DNA from: Agromyces italicus DSM 16388
GTDB taxonomy: Bacteria > Actinomycetota > Actinomycetes > Actinomycetales > Microbacteriaceae
NCBI RefSeq assembly: GCF_000421545.1
Contig: NZ_ATXF01000007.1
Location: 186,001 to 250,000, forward strand
Direction: 5' to 3'
Length of the DNA: 64,000 nucleotides
Under the pieces are notes generated by a model. The model ran no database searches and was not told where the DNA came from. It saw nothing but the letters and a program-made list of their open reading frames with translations. Shown here in pieces: positions 1-7,818 of this stretch. How positions within the stretch are numbered: the first letter of the stretch is position 1; each line of letters opens with the position of its first letter. Position numbers and translations under genes: made by a program.

Positions 1-45
1 TACCGGCACGCCTGGGCCAACAAGCCGGCCTGGCAGGGCATCTAG
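1..45 (+). CDS. 3' end of an unidentified gene (partial)
   Basis: The first frame is open from the window edge and gives a 14-residue tail ending PAWQGI before a TAG stop. A 15-bp perfect hairpin begins 18 bases later, as expected at the end of a transcription unit, and the next gene runs the other way. Too little remains to name a family. The only support is the open frame plus the terminator position, so the reality of the gene is uncertain. Confidence 0.35.
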   Translation, partial: YRHAWANKPAWQGI

Positions 46-62
46 CCCGCTGCGAACGACCT

Positions 63-96
63 GGATGCCTCGGGCGGGAAGCCGCCCGAGGCATCC
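63..96. terminator. 15-bp hairpin between convergent genes
   Basis: GGATGCCTCGGGCGG and its exact complement are separated by the 4-base loop GAAG. There is no T-run, as is common for high-GC actinobacterial terminators. It probably ends the rightward gene that stops at 45. The arms are copies of the decamer GGATGCCTCG that recurs through the window. Confidence 0.6.
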
Positions 97-168
97 GGCG
101 TTCTCGCGACCCGACGGCGCCGCGAGGCGGTCATAAGGCCTGACCGGGCGGGCAGCCCTGCGAACGAC

Positions 169-206
169 GCGGATGCCTCGGGCGAGATCTCGCCCCAGGC
201 ATCCGC
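169..206. terminator. Second hairpin made of the same decamer
   Basis: The outer arms GCGGATGCCT/AGGCATCCGC pair over 10 bp. One C-C mismatch follows, then the self-complementary core GGGCGAGATCTCGCCC. It lies about 140 bases past the stop of the leftward gene at 349 and could terminate it. Bases 207-348 hold nothing else recognisable. Confidence 0.5.
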
Positions 207-348
207 GTCATCGGCGTCGCAGCTTGGGCGTTTCAGCGGAGATCGGCGAACCCGAGGAGCTCCGCGACCCGGACGATCTTCGGGATCGCCGATCGGGATC
301 GAGCGCGGAGCGGGCTTCGGACGGCGCCGGGATCGGGGGAGCCGGTCG

Positions 349-723
349 TCAGCCCGCGAGCTCCTTGCGGCCGTTGATGATGCCGCTCACCGCGGCCACC
401 ACGGCGAAGACGACCGCGACGACGGGCTGCCCCAGCATCCACCAGCCGATCGCGGCGGCCGAGAAGATCGCGATCTCGACGAGCGCCTTGCCGAATGGGT
501 CGATGCGGAAGACCGCCTTCGGCGACATGAACAGCGCCCAGGCGACGATCGCGACCAGCGGCGCCCCGATGCCGATGAGCACGCCCGGCCACGGCAGCGG
601 GAAGGCCATGAACCCCCAGATGCCGAGCGACACGAAGGCGAACAGCTCGAGGAAGAACCGGAGGATGTCGTTCGGGCCGATCTTCGGCTGGGCCTGCTGC
701 GGGGTCTCGGGTGCGGTGCTCAC
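349..723 (-). CDS. YrdB-family (DUF2568-like) small membrane protein
   Basis: A 124-residue protein with four hydrophobic stretches, at about residues 22-42, 46-66, 82-97 and 99-115. A polar N-terminus rich in Pro and Gln precedes them. The pattern, with a conserved central FMSPKAVFRIDP-type loop and a C-terminal NGRKEL, matches the YrdB/DUF2568 family of unknown function. The start is GTG. It begins 22 bases after purU on the same strand, so the two may be co-transcribed, although a TACGCT box 8 bases before the GTG could be its own promoter. Function unknown. Confidence 0.75.
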   Translation of the reverse strand: MSTAPETPQQAQPKIGPNDILRFFLELFAFVSLGIWGFMAFPLPWPGVLIGIGAPLVAIVAWALFMSPKAVFRIDPFGKALVEIAIFSAAAIGWWMLGQPVVAVVFAVVAAVSGIINGRKELAG

Positions 724-745
724 AACCCTCTAGCGTACCCGCGCC

Positions 746-1618
746 TCAGCGGAAGATGATCGTGCGGGCCCCATCGAGCAGCACCCTCCGCTCGGCGAAC
801 CACTTCACCGCCTGGCTGAGCGTGCGGCTCTCCTCGTCCTGCCCGATCGCGACGAGCTCGCTCGGGCTCCGCGAATGGTCGACCCGCACGACGTTCTGCT
901 CGATGATCGGCCCCTCGTCGAGGTCGCTCGTGACGAAGTGGGCGGTCGCGCCGATGAGCTTCACGCCGCGGGCGTGCGCCTGCCGGTAGGGGTTCGCGCC
1001 CTTGAAACCCGGCAGGAACGAGTGGTGGATGTTGATGCAGCGCCCGGCGAGCTCTTCGCAGAGCTCGGGGGAGAGGATCTGCATGTAGCGTGCCAGCACC
1101 ACGAGCTCGATGTCGTGCTCGTCGACCGCGTCGAGGAGGCGTCGCTCGAACTCGGCCTTCGACGCGGCGTCGGTCACGGCGGCGGCCTCGAACGGCACCC
1201 CGTAGAAGTCGACGAGGTCGCGGAGCGTGCCGTGGTTCGAGAGCACGAGGGGGATCTCGACCGGCAGCTGGCCTGCGCGCTGGCGGAAGAGCAGGTCGTT
1301 CACGCAGTGGCCGGCGGTCGAGGCGAGCACGAGGGTGCGGAGCGGCCGCCCCACTTCGTCGAGGTGCCACTGCATGCTCCAGCGCTCGGTGACGGGCGCG
1401 AGCGCCGCCTCGAACTCGGCTCGAGTCGCCCGCGACTCGACCTGGAGTCGCATGAAGAAACGCCCGGTGTCGAGGCTCGCGAACTGCTGGCTCTCGGTGA
1501 TGTTGCCGCCCGAGGCGACGACCGCGCCCGAGATCGCGTGCACGATGCCGGGGCCATCGGTGCAGCTCAGGGTCACGACCCAGTGGTACAGGTGATCGGG
1601 CGCGGCAGCGGTGGTCAT
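746..1618 (-). CDS. purU: Formyltetrahydrofolate deformylase
   Basis: Hydrolyses 10-formyl-THF to formate and THF in the cytosol, balancing one-carbon units and feeding formate to purine synthesis. The 290-residue length is typical. An N-terminal ACT domain (about residues 10-90; it opens with LSCTDGPGIVHAISG) is followed by a formyltransferase fold (about 95-285). The fold carries the HHSFLPGFKGANPY block and the TAHFVTSDLDEGPIIEQ block with the catalytic Asp. The ATG has no Shine-Dalgarno sequence but lies 6 bases after a TAATCT box, so the mRNA is probably leaderless. It is a folate-cycle gene far from the glyA-folD pair of this window. Confidence 0.93.
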   Translation of the reverse strand: MTTAAAPDHLYHWVVTLSCTDGPGIVHAISGAVVASGGNITESQQFASLDTGRFFMRLQVESRATRAEFEAALAPVTERWSMQWHLDEVGRPLRTLVLASTAGHCVNDLLFRQRAGQLPVEIPLVLSNHGTLRDLVDFYGVPFEAAAVTDAASKAEFERRLLDAVDEHDIELVVLARYMQILSPELCEELAGRCINIHHSFLPGFKGANPYRQAHARGVKLIGATAHFVTSDLDEGPIIEQNVVRVDHSRSPSELVAIGQDEESRTLSQAVKWFAERRVLLDGARTIIFR

Positions 1619-1624
1619 CCGCCC

Positions 1625-1630
1625 AGATTA
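1625..1630 (-). promoter_or_regulatory. -10 box of a leaderless purU promoter
   Basis: On the minus strand TAATCT is followed by 6 bases and then the purU ATG. Transcription would therefore start at or next to the start codon. No convincing -35 was seen. Confidence 0.5.
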
Positions 1631-1646
1631 CCGGGCGATGGATGTC

Positions 1647-3554
1647 TCAGCCGCCGGCCGGGAGGGCGGAATCGGGCCGGTCGTTCGAGAAGTACGCCGA
1701 CCCGCTCGGGCCGACCCGCTCGCCGACCCGGTATCGCACCGTCATCGGCTCCAGCCGATCGGCGTCCTCGAGAGGCCAGAACCTCGCCGACCCGCGTCGG
1801 TCGAGCGGGACCGTGGTCCACGTGTCGCCGTCGGCGAGGAGTTCGGCGTCCGCTCCGGCCAGGCCGCCGGTGAGGTCGATGCGCCAGAGAACGCCCTTCC
1901 AGACGAAGAGCTTGAGGGCGGGCGGTGCTGCGAGGCGCACGGTGAAGGCAGTGGGGTCGGAACGATTGCCAGCGCGGTCGAGTTGCGTGACCTGGTACGC
2001 GGATTCGCCCGCCGGAGTCCCGGTGAGCGTGAGCGACCACCTGCCGTCGCCGCCGGCCGTCGTCTGCCAGCCGGCGTCGCCCGCGGCGAGCCCGGTCTGG
2101 GCGCCGGCGCGCACGGTGACGGTCGCGCCGGGTTCGGCGGTGCCCGAGACGATCGGCTCCACCCGGTTGCCGCCGGTGTCGGGCTCGAAGACGACGGGCG
2201 GCAGCGCCTCCGTGTCACCTGGCTCGGGGGTCGGCGTCGGCGTGGGGGTCGGGGTCGGCGTCGGGGTCGGCGTGGGGGTCGGTTCCGGGGACGGCGTCGG
2301 TATGGGGGTCGGCGTCGGCACGGGTGGAGCCGGTTCGAGCGGCGGCCGAGCCGGTGATCTGTCGGCCACGTCGTCGTCGCCGGTCGCCTCGTCGATCTCG
2401 GGCGCGCGCGACGGGATCGGGGCGGGCACGGTGGGCTCGGGGAGGACAGCGGGCACGTCGGCCTGGTCGTCGGGCGGCGCGGGCTCGCGCACCTCACCGA
2501 TCGGCGCCGCGAGCGGCTCGTTCGTCGGTGTGAGGCTCGGCGCGACGACGGCGACCGCGACGACTGCGGCGGCGAGGACGAGGGCCCCGGCGCCGATCGC
2601 GACGCCGGTTCCGCCGATCGCGCCGACGAGCCCGCCGCCGGCCGCAGTGCTTCCGCCGGCCGCGCCTCCGGCCCCGGCCGTCCCGGTGCCTGCGCTTCCC
2701 GCGCCGCTGGTCGCCCCAGCAGCCCCCGCGGCGATGCCGCCGGCGCCCATCGCGTACTCGGCGACGGGTGCGCCTTGCGACAACCAGGCGGAGTACGCCG
2801 TCGCGCCGCCGACGCCCGCGGCGAGAGGCAGCAGCACGAGCGCGAGCCGCGAGCCGACCTCGCGCGCCTCGGCGGCGACGATCGTGCAGCGCGCGCAGTC
2901 GTCGAGGTGCGATTCGAGCTTCGTGGTGTCGCGCGGCCGCAGCTTGCCGCGCGTGTAGCTGCCGAGCCGGTCGATCGTCCAACGGCACTCGGGCTCGGTG
3001 GAGTTCTTGAGGTGCGCGCGGATCCACGCCTGGCGGAGCCCTTCGCGGGCGCGATAGGCGAGGGCAGCCGTGCTGTTCGCACTCATGCCGACGAGCGGGG
3101 CGACCTGCTGCGGGGTCATGCCCTCGACCTCGCTGTACCAGAGCACCTCCTGCCACCTGGTCGGCAGCGACCGGAACGCCTGCGCGGTGGTCGAGCGGTC
3201 GAGGGCGTCGAGCGTCGCCGCCTCGTTCGTGTCGGGGTCTTCGAACGACTCGAGGGTCTCGAGGTTCGTCTCCTGGCGGGCCCGGCCCCAGCTCGCCGCC
3301 GTGTTGCGGATCGTCGTGAAGAGGTATGGACGGAACGCGGCGGTCGGCCCCTTGCCGGCGAGGATCGCGTCGTAGATGCGCGTGAACGACTCGGCGACGA
3401 GGTCGTCGGGATCGAGCGAGCTGTAGGAGCGCGCGACGGTGCGGCCCGACGCCGCGTGGCGCTGCCAGAGCTCGGCGTAGGCGGAGGGATCGCCGCGGCG
3501 GGTGCGCTCGATGAGCGCGGCGTCGGCGGTCGGGTCGGTGCGCACGGGGGGCAC
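1647..3554 (-). CDS. ECF-type sigma factor fused to zinc-binding, membrane and Ig-like domains
   Basis: A 635-residue fusion. Residues about 10-190 hold sigma-70 regions 2 and 4 (a DPDDLVAESFTRIYDAI-type core and a TPQQVAPLVGMSANSTAALAYRAREGLR helix-turn-helix). At about 190-225 comes a putative anti-sigma zinc domain with H-x3-C-x2-C (HLDDCARC). Hydrophobic segments lie at about 235-260 and 320-345, a Pro-Thr stalk at about 410-446, and an Ig-like repeat near 450-530 with a final beta-rich domain. An upstream in-frame ATG at 3647 exists. The GTG at 3554 is preferred because AGAAGGAG lies 6 bases before it and homology begins just after. Membrane-held sigma factors of this kind are known in Actinobacteria. 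The target genes and the release mechanism are unknown. Confidence 0.85.
   Translation of the reverse strand: MPPVRTDPTADAALIERTRRGDPSAYAELWQRHAASGRTVARSYSSLDPDDLVAESFTRIYDAILAGKGPTAAFRPYLFTTIRNTAASWGRARQETNLETLESFEDPDTNEAATLDALDRSTTAQAFRSLPTRWQEVLWYSEVEGMTPQQVAPLVGMSANSTAALAYRAREGLRQAWIRAHLKNSTEPECRWTIDRLGSYTRGKLRPRDTTKLESHLDDCARCTIVAAEAREVGSRLALVLLPLAAGVGGATAYSAWLSQGAPVAEYAMGAGGIAAGAAGATSGAGSAGTGTAGAGGAAGGSTAAGGGLVGAIGGTGVAIGAGALVLAAAVVAVAVVAPSLTPTNEPLAAPIGEVREPAPPDDQADVPAVLPEPTVPAPIPSRAPEIDEATGDDDVADRSPARPPLEPAPPVPTPTPIPTPSPEPTPTPTPTPTPTPTPTPTPEPGDTEALPPVVFEPDTGGNRVEPIVSGTAEPGATVTVRAGAQTGLAAGDAGWQTTAGGDGRWSLTLTGTPAGESAYQVTQLDRAGNRSDPTAFTVRLAAPPALKLFVWKGVLWRIDLTGGLAGADAELLADGDTWTTVPLDRRGSARFWPLEDADRLEPMTVRYRVGERVGPSGSAYFSNDRPDSALPAGG
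2225..2323 (-). repeat. Hexamer-based tandem repeat coding the Pro-Thr stalk
   Basis: Imperfect repeats of GGGGTCGGCGTC code for alternating Pro-Thr on the minus strand inside the sigma fusion. The unit is a multiple of three, so slippage changes stalk length without breaking the frame. A similar tract codes a linker in the chitinase at 60311. Confidence 0.8.
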
Positions 3555-3941
3555 GCGCGGCTCCTTCTGGGTGATTCGGGTGGGTTCACCTGAGAGACGC
3601 GTCGGAGGGGCGATCATGACGCGGATCGGGGTTCCGGACAATTTCACCAGATTTTCGCGAGATTCGCGTCATAGATCCGTTCGCGGCACGTCTTCTCCTG
3701 TGAGGGCATGCAACTCGCCCTCGCCTACCGCTGTCTCGTCGGCCCGAATGTCGAGACGGAAGCCGGGTACCCGCCGGCGAAACCGGAGGCGCCCGGGGGA
3801 AGGGCGGCTCCGCGAACGGCCGGGTCTCGAGGCGATGGGGAACACGCCTCGAGACCCCGCCGTCACGTCCGCCGCTCGTTCGTTGCGCGTCGAGGGGTAG
3901 GGTATCGAGCGATGCGGATGCCTCGGGGCAGGCGCTGCAGA
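3555..3941. other. Intergenic region between two leftward units
   Basis: No convincing gene. It holds the leader of the sigma fusion, from about 3555 to 3700, where no clear promoter was recognised. It also holds the hairpin at 3822-3857 listed separately and a decamer copy near 3912 (GCGGATGCCTCG). The remaining bases show no structure I can name. Confidence 0.5.
3822..3857 (-). terminator. Hairpin downstream of the amino-sugar operon
   Basis: GGGTCTCGAGGCG and its exact complement (13 bp) flank a 10-base loop about 85 bases past the nagA stop. It is the only strong hairpin in the gap and probably ends the leftward operon. Confidence 0.55.
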
Positions 3942-5135
3942 TCAGCGCAGCCGGCCGCCAGCCGCCCAGACCGCCTGCACGTCGAGCTCGTCGCCGAGCA
4001 GCACCGCGTCGGCGGCGTAGCCGCGATCGAGCCGGCCGAGGTCGTGCGCCCGCCCGACGGCCGCAGCGGGCACCGTCGTGAGCGCGGCGATCGCCTGATC
4101 GAGCGGGATGCCGCAGTCGACGACGGCGCGTCGCAGCGCCTCGTCCTGCAGGAGGGTCGACCCCGCGATCGAACCGCCCTCGCGGAGGCGTGCGACGCCC
4201 TGGTCGACGACGACCTCGAGGGTGCCGAGGAGGTACGCGCCGTCGGCCGAGCCCGTCGCCGCCATCGCGTCGGTGATGAGGGCCACACGGCCCGGCGCGC
4301 CCGCGAAGGCGAGCTTCACGACGTCGGGGTGCACGTGCACTCCGTCGTTGATGATCTCGAGCGTGACGTGGTCGGCGTGCATCGCCGCGACGACGGGGCC
4401 GGGTGCGCGATGGTGGATGCCGCGCATGCCGTTGAACGCGTGCGTCAGGATCGTCGCTCCGGCGCCGAACGCCGCGAGCGCTGTGTCGAAGTCGGCCCCG
4501 GTATGCCCGACGGCGACCGCGACGCCCGCGTCGACGAAGCGGCCGATGGCCTCCGTCGCGCCGGCGTGCTCGGGGGCGATCGTGATCTGGCGCAGCGTGC
4601 CGTCGGCCGCGGCGAGGAGGCGCTCGACCGAATCGGCGTCGGCCGTGCGCAGCAGCGACGGGTCGTGCGCGCCGCGGAAGGCATCGTCGAGGAACGGCCC
4701 CTCGAGGTGGGCGCCGAGCACGCGCGGGTCGCGGCGTGCCAGGCGCGCGATGACCGCGAGCTGCCCGGCCAGCCGGTCGACCGAGGCCGTGACGAGCGAG
4801 AGCACCGTGCGGGTCGTGCCGTGGGCGTTGTGCACCGCGAGCACGCGTTCGATGGCCGCCTCGCCCTCGTCGGCCGAGGCGCCGCCGGCGCCGTGGCAGT
4901 GGAGGTCGATGAAGCCGGGCACGAGGAACCGCCCCGAGGCATCCGTCACGCTCGAATCGGAGGTGAGGAGGGCGCGCCAGTCGTCGCCCAGCCCGCGCTC
5001 GGCGACGCTGCCGCCCTCGAAGCGGACCCAGGCGTCGGGCACCGTGTCGAAGCCGCTCACGAGCCGCGCCGAATGGATGATCGTGGGCCCGTGCGGGCCG
5101 GGGGCGGGGATGGTCGGGACGACGGGGGTGCTCAC
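3942..5135 (-). CDS. nagA: N-acetyl-hexosamine-6-phosphate deacetylase (NagA/AgaA type)
   Basis: Removes acetate from GlcNAc-6-P or GalNAc-6-P to give the amino sugar phosphate. The 397 residues form an amidohydrolase barrel: metal motif GFIDLHCHG (about residues 73-81), HLEGPF near 143, VGHTGA near 210, the THAFNGM-HHR block near 225 and LITDAMAATG near 275 with the catalytic Asp. The GTG start directly abuts the TAG stop of the deoR gene, so translation is probably coupled. It is the last gene of an operon that also codes a tagatose-type kinase and aldolase, so GalNAc-6-P is as likely a substrate as GlcNAc-6-P. Sequence alone does not separate the two. Confidence 0.92.
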   Translation of the reverse strand: MSTPVVPTIPAPGPHGPTIIHSARLVSGFDTVPDAWVRFEGGSVAERGLGDDWRALLTSDSSVTDASGRFLVPGFIDLHCHGAGGASADEGEAAIERVLAVHNAHGTTRTVLSLVTASVDRLAGQLAVIARLARRDPRVLGAHLEGPFLDDAFRGAHDPSLLRTADADSVERLLAAADGTLRQITIAPEHAGATEAIGRFVDAGVAVAVGHTGADFDTALAAFGAGATILTHAFNGMRGIHHRAPGPVVAAMHADHVTLEIINDGVHVHPDVVKLAFAGAPGRVALITDAMAATGSADGAYLLGTLEVVVDQGVARLREGGSIAGSTLLQDEALRRAVVDCGIPLDQAIAALTTVPAAAVGRAHDLGRLDRGYAADAVLLGDELDVQAVWAAGGRLR

Positions 5136-5921
5136 CTAAGCAACGATAACGTCGTAGCCGTGGTCGGCGAGTCGTGCGAGCTGCGCCTCGGTCACGCCGG
5201 AGTCGGTGATCAGGGTCGAGAAGAGGCGCCGCGAGCCGATCGCCGCGAACGCCCGCTTGTCGAGCTTCGACGAGTCGGCGACGAGCACGGGGTGCGTCGC
5301 CCGCGAGGCCATGAGCGCGTTCACCGCGGCCTCGCGCTCGTCGTGCGAGGTGGGCCCGATCGTCGGATCGATGCCGTTGACGCCGATGAAGGCGTAGTCG
5401 AGCGTTACGCTGCCGAGCACCGCATCGGTGTAGGCGCCGACGAGCTCGTACGAGCGCGCGTGCACCACGCCGCCGGTCACGACCGTCTTGATCTGCGGCC
5501 GGATCGCGAGCTGCATGGCGATGTTGATCGCGTTCGTGACGACGGTGAGGCTCGGGTCGTTCGCGGGCTCCATGATGTCGGCGCGCGACATGAGCGCCTC
5601 CACGATCGCCGTGGCCGTGGTGCCGCCGCAGAGGCCGATCACGGCGCCGCGGGGCACCATCGCGCTCGCCGCCCGCGCGATCGCCGCCTTCGATTCGGGG
5701 TTCTGCTGGTTCTTGTACCGGATCGGCAGGTCGTACGCCACCGAGTGGGCCACGGCGCCGCCGCGAGTGCGGGTGAGCAGCTGCTGGCTCGCGAGCGCAT
5801 CGAGGTCGCGCCGGGCGGTCGCCGGCGACACGCCGAGCTGGTCGACGATCTGCTCGACCTCGACCTGGCCGCCGTCGGCGAGCAGGTCGAGGACGGCGCT
5901 CAGGCGCTCCGCGCGATTCAT
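5136..5921 (-). CDS. DeoR/GlpR-family regulator of the amino-sugar operon
   Basis: Cytosolic repressor of 261 residues. An N-terminal helix-turn-helix (about residues 5-58; VEVEQIVDQLGVSPATARRDLDAL) precedes a DeoR sugar-phosphate sensor domain (about 75-235) with the GLCGGTTA loop, the VVTNAINIA block and FIGVNGID. Its ATG overlaps the stop of the aldolase gene (ATGA), and its TAG abuts nagA. It probably senses a phosphorylated intermediate of this pathway. A likely target is the inverted repeat TTGCAG-N4-CTGCAA at 9743 in the divergent control region. Confidence 0.88.
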   Translation of the reverse strand: MNRAERLSAVLDLLADGGQVEVEQIVDQLGVSPATARRDLDALASQQLLTRTRGGAVAHSVAYDLPIRYKNQQNPESKAAIARAASAMVPRGAVIGLCGGTTATAIVEALMSRADIMEPANDPSLTVVTNAINIAMQLAIRPQIKTVVTGGVVHARSYELVGAYTDAVLGSVTLDYAFIGVNGIDPTIGPTSHDEREAAVNALMASRATHPVLVADSSKLDKRAFAAIGSRRLFSTLITDSGVTEAQLARLADHGYDVIVA

Positions 5922-6790
5922 CCGATCCCGTCCTTCCCGGTGGTGCCCGCCGTCACCGGCGAGGCGAACAGCCTCAGCATGCGGCCCGCTTCGATGCGCA
6001 CCGCGTCGCGGCCCGCCGCGAAGTACTTGCGAGAGTCTACGGCCGTCGGGTGCTCTGCGAGGTAGCCGCGGATCGCGCCGGTGAAGGCCGCATTCAAGTG
6101 CGTCGACACGTTGATCTTGGTGAGGCCGGCGGCGATGCCCGCCACGATCGTCGCGTCGGGTACGCCGGAGGAGCCGTGCAGCACGAGCGGCACCGGCACG
6201 GCGGCGTGGAGCCGTGCGATCAGCTCGAGGTCGAGCGCGGCGACCCGTTCGGTCATCGCGTGCGACGAGCCGACGGCGACGGCGAGGGCGTCGACCCCGG
6301 TCTCGGCGACGAACAGCGCCGCTTCGGCCGGGTCGGTGCGCACGCCGGGCGCGTGCGCCCCGTCCTTGCCGCCGATCTCGCCGAGCTCGGCCTCGACGAG
6401 CACGCCCGGCCCGGCCGCACGGGCGACGACCCGTCGGGTGGTCGCGACGTTGTCGGCGAAGTCGAGCTTCGCGCCGTCGTACATGACCGAGCCGAAGCCG
6501 CGGTCGATCGCGAGGAGCGCGAGCTCGATGTCTTCCGCGTGGTCGAGGTGCACTGCGACGCTGGCGCTCGAGGCCTCGGCGACGGCGAGCGTCGCCCGTG
6601 CGATCGGCTCGAAGGCGCCGTGGTAGCGCACGCAGTTCTCTGAGAGCTGCAGGATGACCGGCAGCCCGGTGTCCTCCGCTGCGCCGACGAGGGCCTCCGC
6701 CGTCTCGAGATGCAGCACGTTGAACGCGCCGACGGCGGTTCCGGCCGACGCCGCGGCCTCGAGCACCGTGCGGGTGGGGGTGAGCGTCAT
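5918..6790 (-). CDS. Class II fructose/tagatose-bisphosphate aldolase (KbaY/GatY-like)
   Basis: A 290-residue zinc aldolase that would split tagatose-1,6-bisphosphate (or fructose-1,6-bisphosphate) into two trioses. The class II signature is present: VHLDHAED with metal His at about residue 82, VEAELGEIGG at about 135, LHGSSGV at about 205 with a metal His, and INVSTHLN near 232. The length and the motifs resemble GatY/KbaY rather than the longer FbaA. The ATG at 6790 starts where homology begins. The gene overlaps its upstream neighbour pfkB (ATGA) and the downstream deoR by 4 bases. Context with NagA, SIS and PfkB argues for tagatose bisphosphate. Confidence 0.88.
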   Translation of the reverse strand: MTLTPTRTVLEAAASAGTAVGAFNVLHLETAEALVGAAEDTGLPVILQLSENCVRYHGAFEPIARATLAVAEASSASVAVHLDHAEDIELALLAIDRGFGSVMYDGAKLDFADNVATTRRVVARAAGPGVLVEAELGEIGGKDGAHAPGVRTDPAEAALFVAETGVDALAVAVGSSHAMTERVAALDLELIARLHAAVPVPLVLHGSSGVPDATIVAGIAAGLTKINVSTHLNAAFTGAIRGYLAEHPTAVDSRKYFAAGRDAVRIEAGRMLRLFASPVTAGTTGKDGIG

Positions 6791-7818
6791 GCGGTGGTCC
6801 TCGGGTCGGTTTCGGGCGCCGGCTGCGCCTGCGCGGTGTCGGCTGGGTCGGCGGCGGATGCCTCGTGGTCGCCGGTGACGACCTCGGCTTCGAGCCGGGC
6901 GTGGTCGGGGGAGAGCGCGCCCGCGAGGGGCATCAGCACGGCCGAGGCCGACCATGCCGTCGCGCGCCGGGCGAGGGCCGCGCGGGCCGCGACGCCCTCG
7001 GGGCCCGGGTCGCTCACGAGTGAGGGGGTCGCGGCGATCGCGGCGGCGATCGCCGCGACGGCCGCGTCGCCGGCGCCGGTCGCGTTGCCGTGCAGCGGGT
7101 GCGGCAGGCGGGCGCGGACACCGTCGGAGCGGTCGGCGTGCGAGAGCACGAGCAGTCCCTCGGCGCCGAGCGAGACGAGCACGAGCCGCGCGCCCGCGTC
7201 GAGCAGCACGCGGCCGCCCGCGACGGGGTCGTCGTGCCCGGTGACCTCGGCGAGCTCGTCGCGGTTCGGCTTCAGGGCGGTCGCGCCGGCGCGGGCGGAC
7301 GCGAGCAGTCCGGGGCCGCTCGTGTCGACGATGACCGGGGTGCCGGCGGCGACGAGCTCGGCGACGAGCCCCGCGAGCTCGTCGGGGCCGAACCCGGGCG
7401 GCAGGCTCCCGCTGATGATGACCGCCTGGGCGCGTCGGCCCAGCCGGGCCGCCTCGGCGAGGAGGGTCCGTGCCTCGTCGTCGGCGAGGGGTGCGCCCTG
7501 CTCGTTGAGGACGGTCGTGTCGCCGCTCGCCTCGTCGACGAGGGCGAGGCTGCGTCGCGTCTCGCCGTGCACGGGCACGAGGCGGTGGGGGATGCCACTG
7601 CGTTCGAGGTCGTCGGCGAGGCGAGCGCCGGCCGCGCCGCCCGCGGTCGTGAGTGCCAGCACGTCGTGGCCCTCGGCCGCGAGGACCCGCGCGACGTTCA
7701 GCCCCTTGCCGCCGGCGCGCGAGACCCCGGTCGGCACGCGGTGGGTCTCGCCGGGGCGGAGCGCAGCGAGGTGCCAGGTGAGGTCTTCGGCCGGGTTCGG
7801 GGTGACGGTGAGGATCAC
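6787..7818 (-). CDS. PfkB-family 1-phosphofructokinase / tagatose-6-phosphate kinase
   Basis: ATP-dependent sugar phosphate kinase of 343 residues. It opens with ILTVTPNPAEDLTW, the TPN signature of FruK/LacC-type enzymes. Next come SRAGGKGLNVARVL near residue 33, LKPNRDEL near 180 and the GAGDA catalytic loop near 245 with the base Asp. The GTG at 7818 overlaps the TGA of the ROK gene. The last 50 residues are acidic and Ala-rich and look non-conserved. Within this operon the fitting reaction is tagatose-6-P to tagatose-1,6-bisphosphate; fructose-1-P kinase is the alternative. Confidence 0.87.
   Translation of the reverse strand: MILTVTPNPAEDLTWHLAALRPGETHRVPTGVSRAGGKGLNVARVLAAEGHDVLALTTAGGAAGARLADDLERSGIPHRLVPVHGETRRSLALVDEASGDTTVLNEQGAPLADDEARTLLAEAARLGRRAQAVIISGSLPPGFGPDELAGLVAELVAAGTPVIVDTSGPGLLASARAGATALKPNRDELAEVTGHDDPVAGGRVLLDAGARLVLVSLGAEGLLVLSHADRSDGVRARLPHPLHGNATGAGDAAVAAIAAAIAATPSLVSDPGPEGVAARAALARRATAWSASAVLMPLAGALSPDHARLEAEVVTGDHEASAADPADTAQAQPAPETDPRTTA

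Noticed and set aside
2225-2323. Repeat tract considered as a CRISPR or minisatellite outside a gene
   Set aside because: The period is 6-12 bases with no spacers, and it encodes an in-frame Pro-Thr stalk.
3555-3647. Upstream ATG start for the sigma fusion at 3647
   Set aside because: The added 31 residues are unlike sigma factors, and AGAAGGAG stands 6 bases before the GTG at 3554.
3708-6065. Long open frame on the plus strand opposite nagA and deoR (785 codons)
   Set aside because: Composition is Arg/Asp/Gly-rich with no motif, and it lies opposite well-supported genes. High GC removes stop codons, so such shadows are expected. The same reasoning removes the other long antisense frames.
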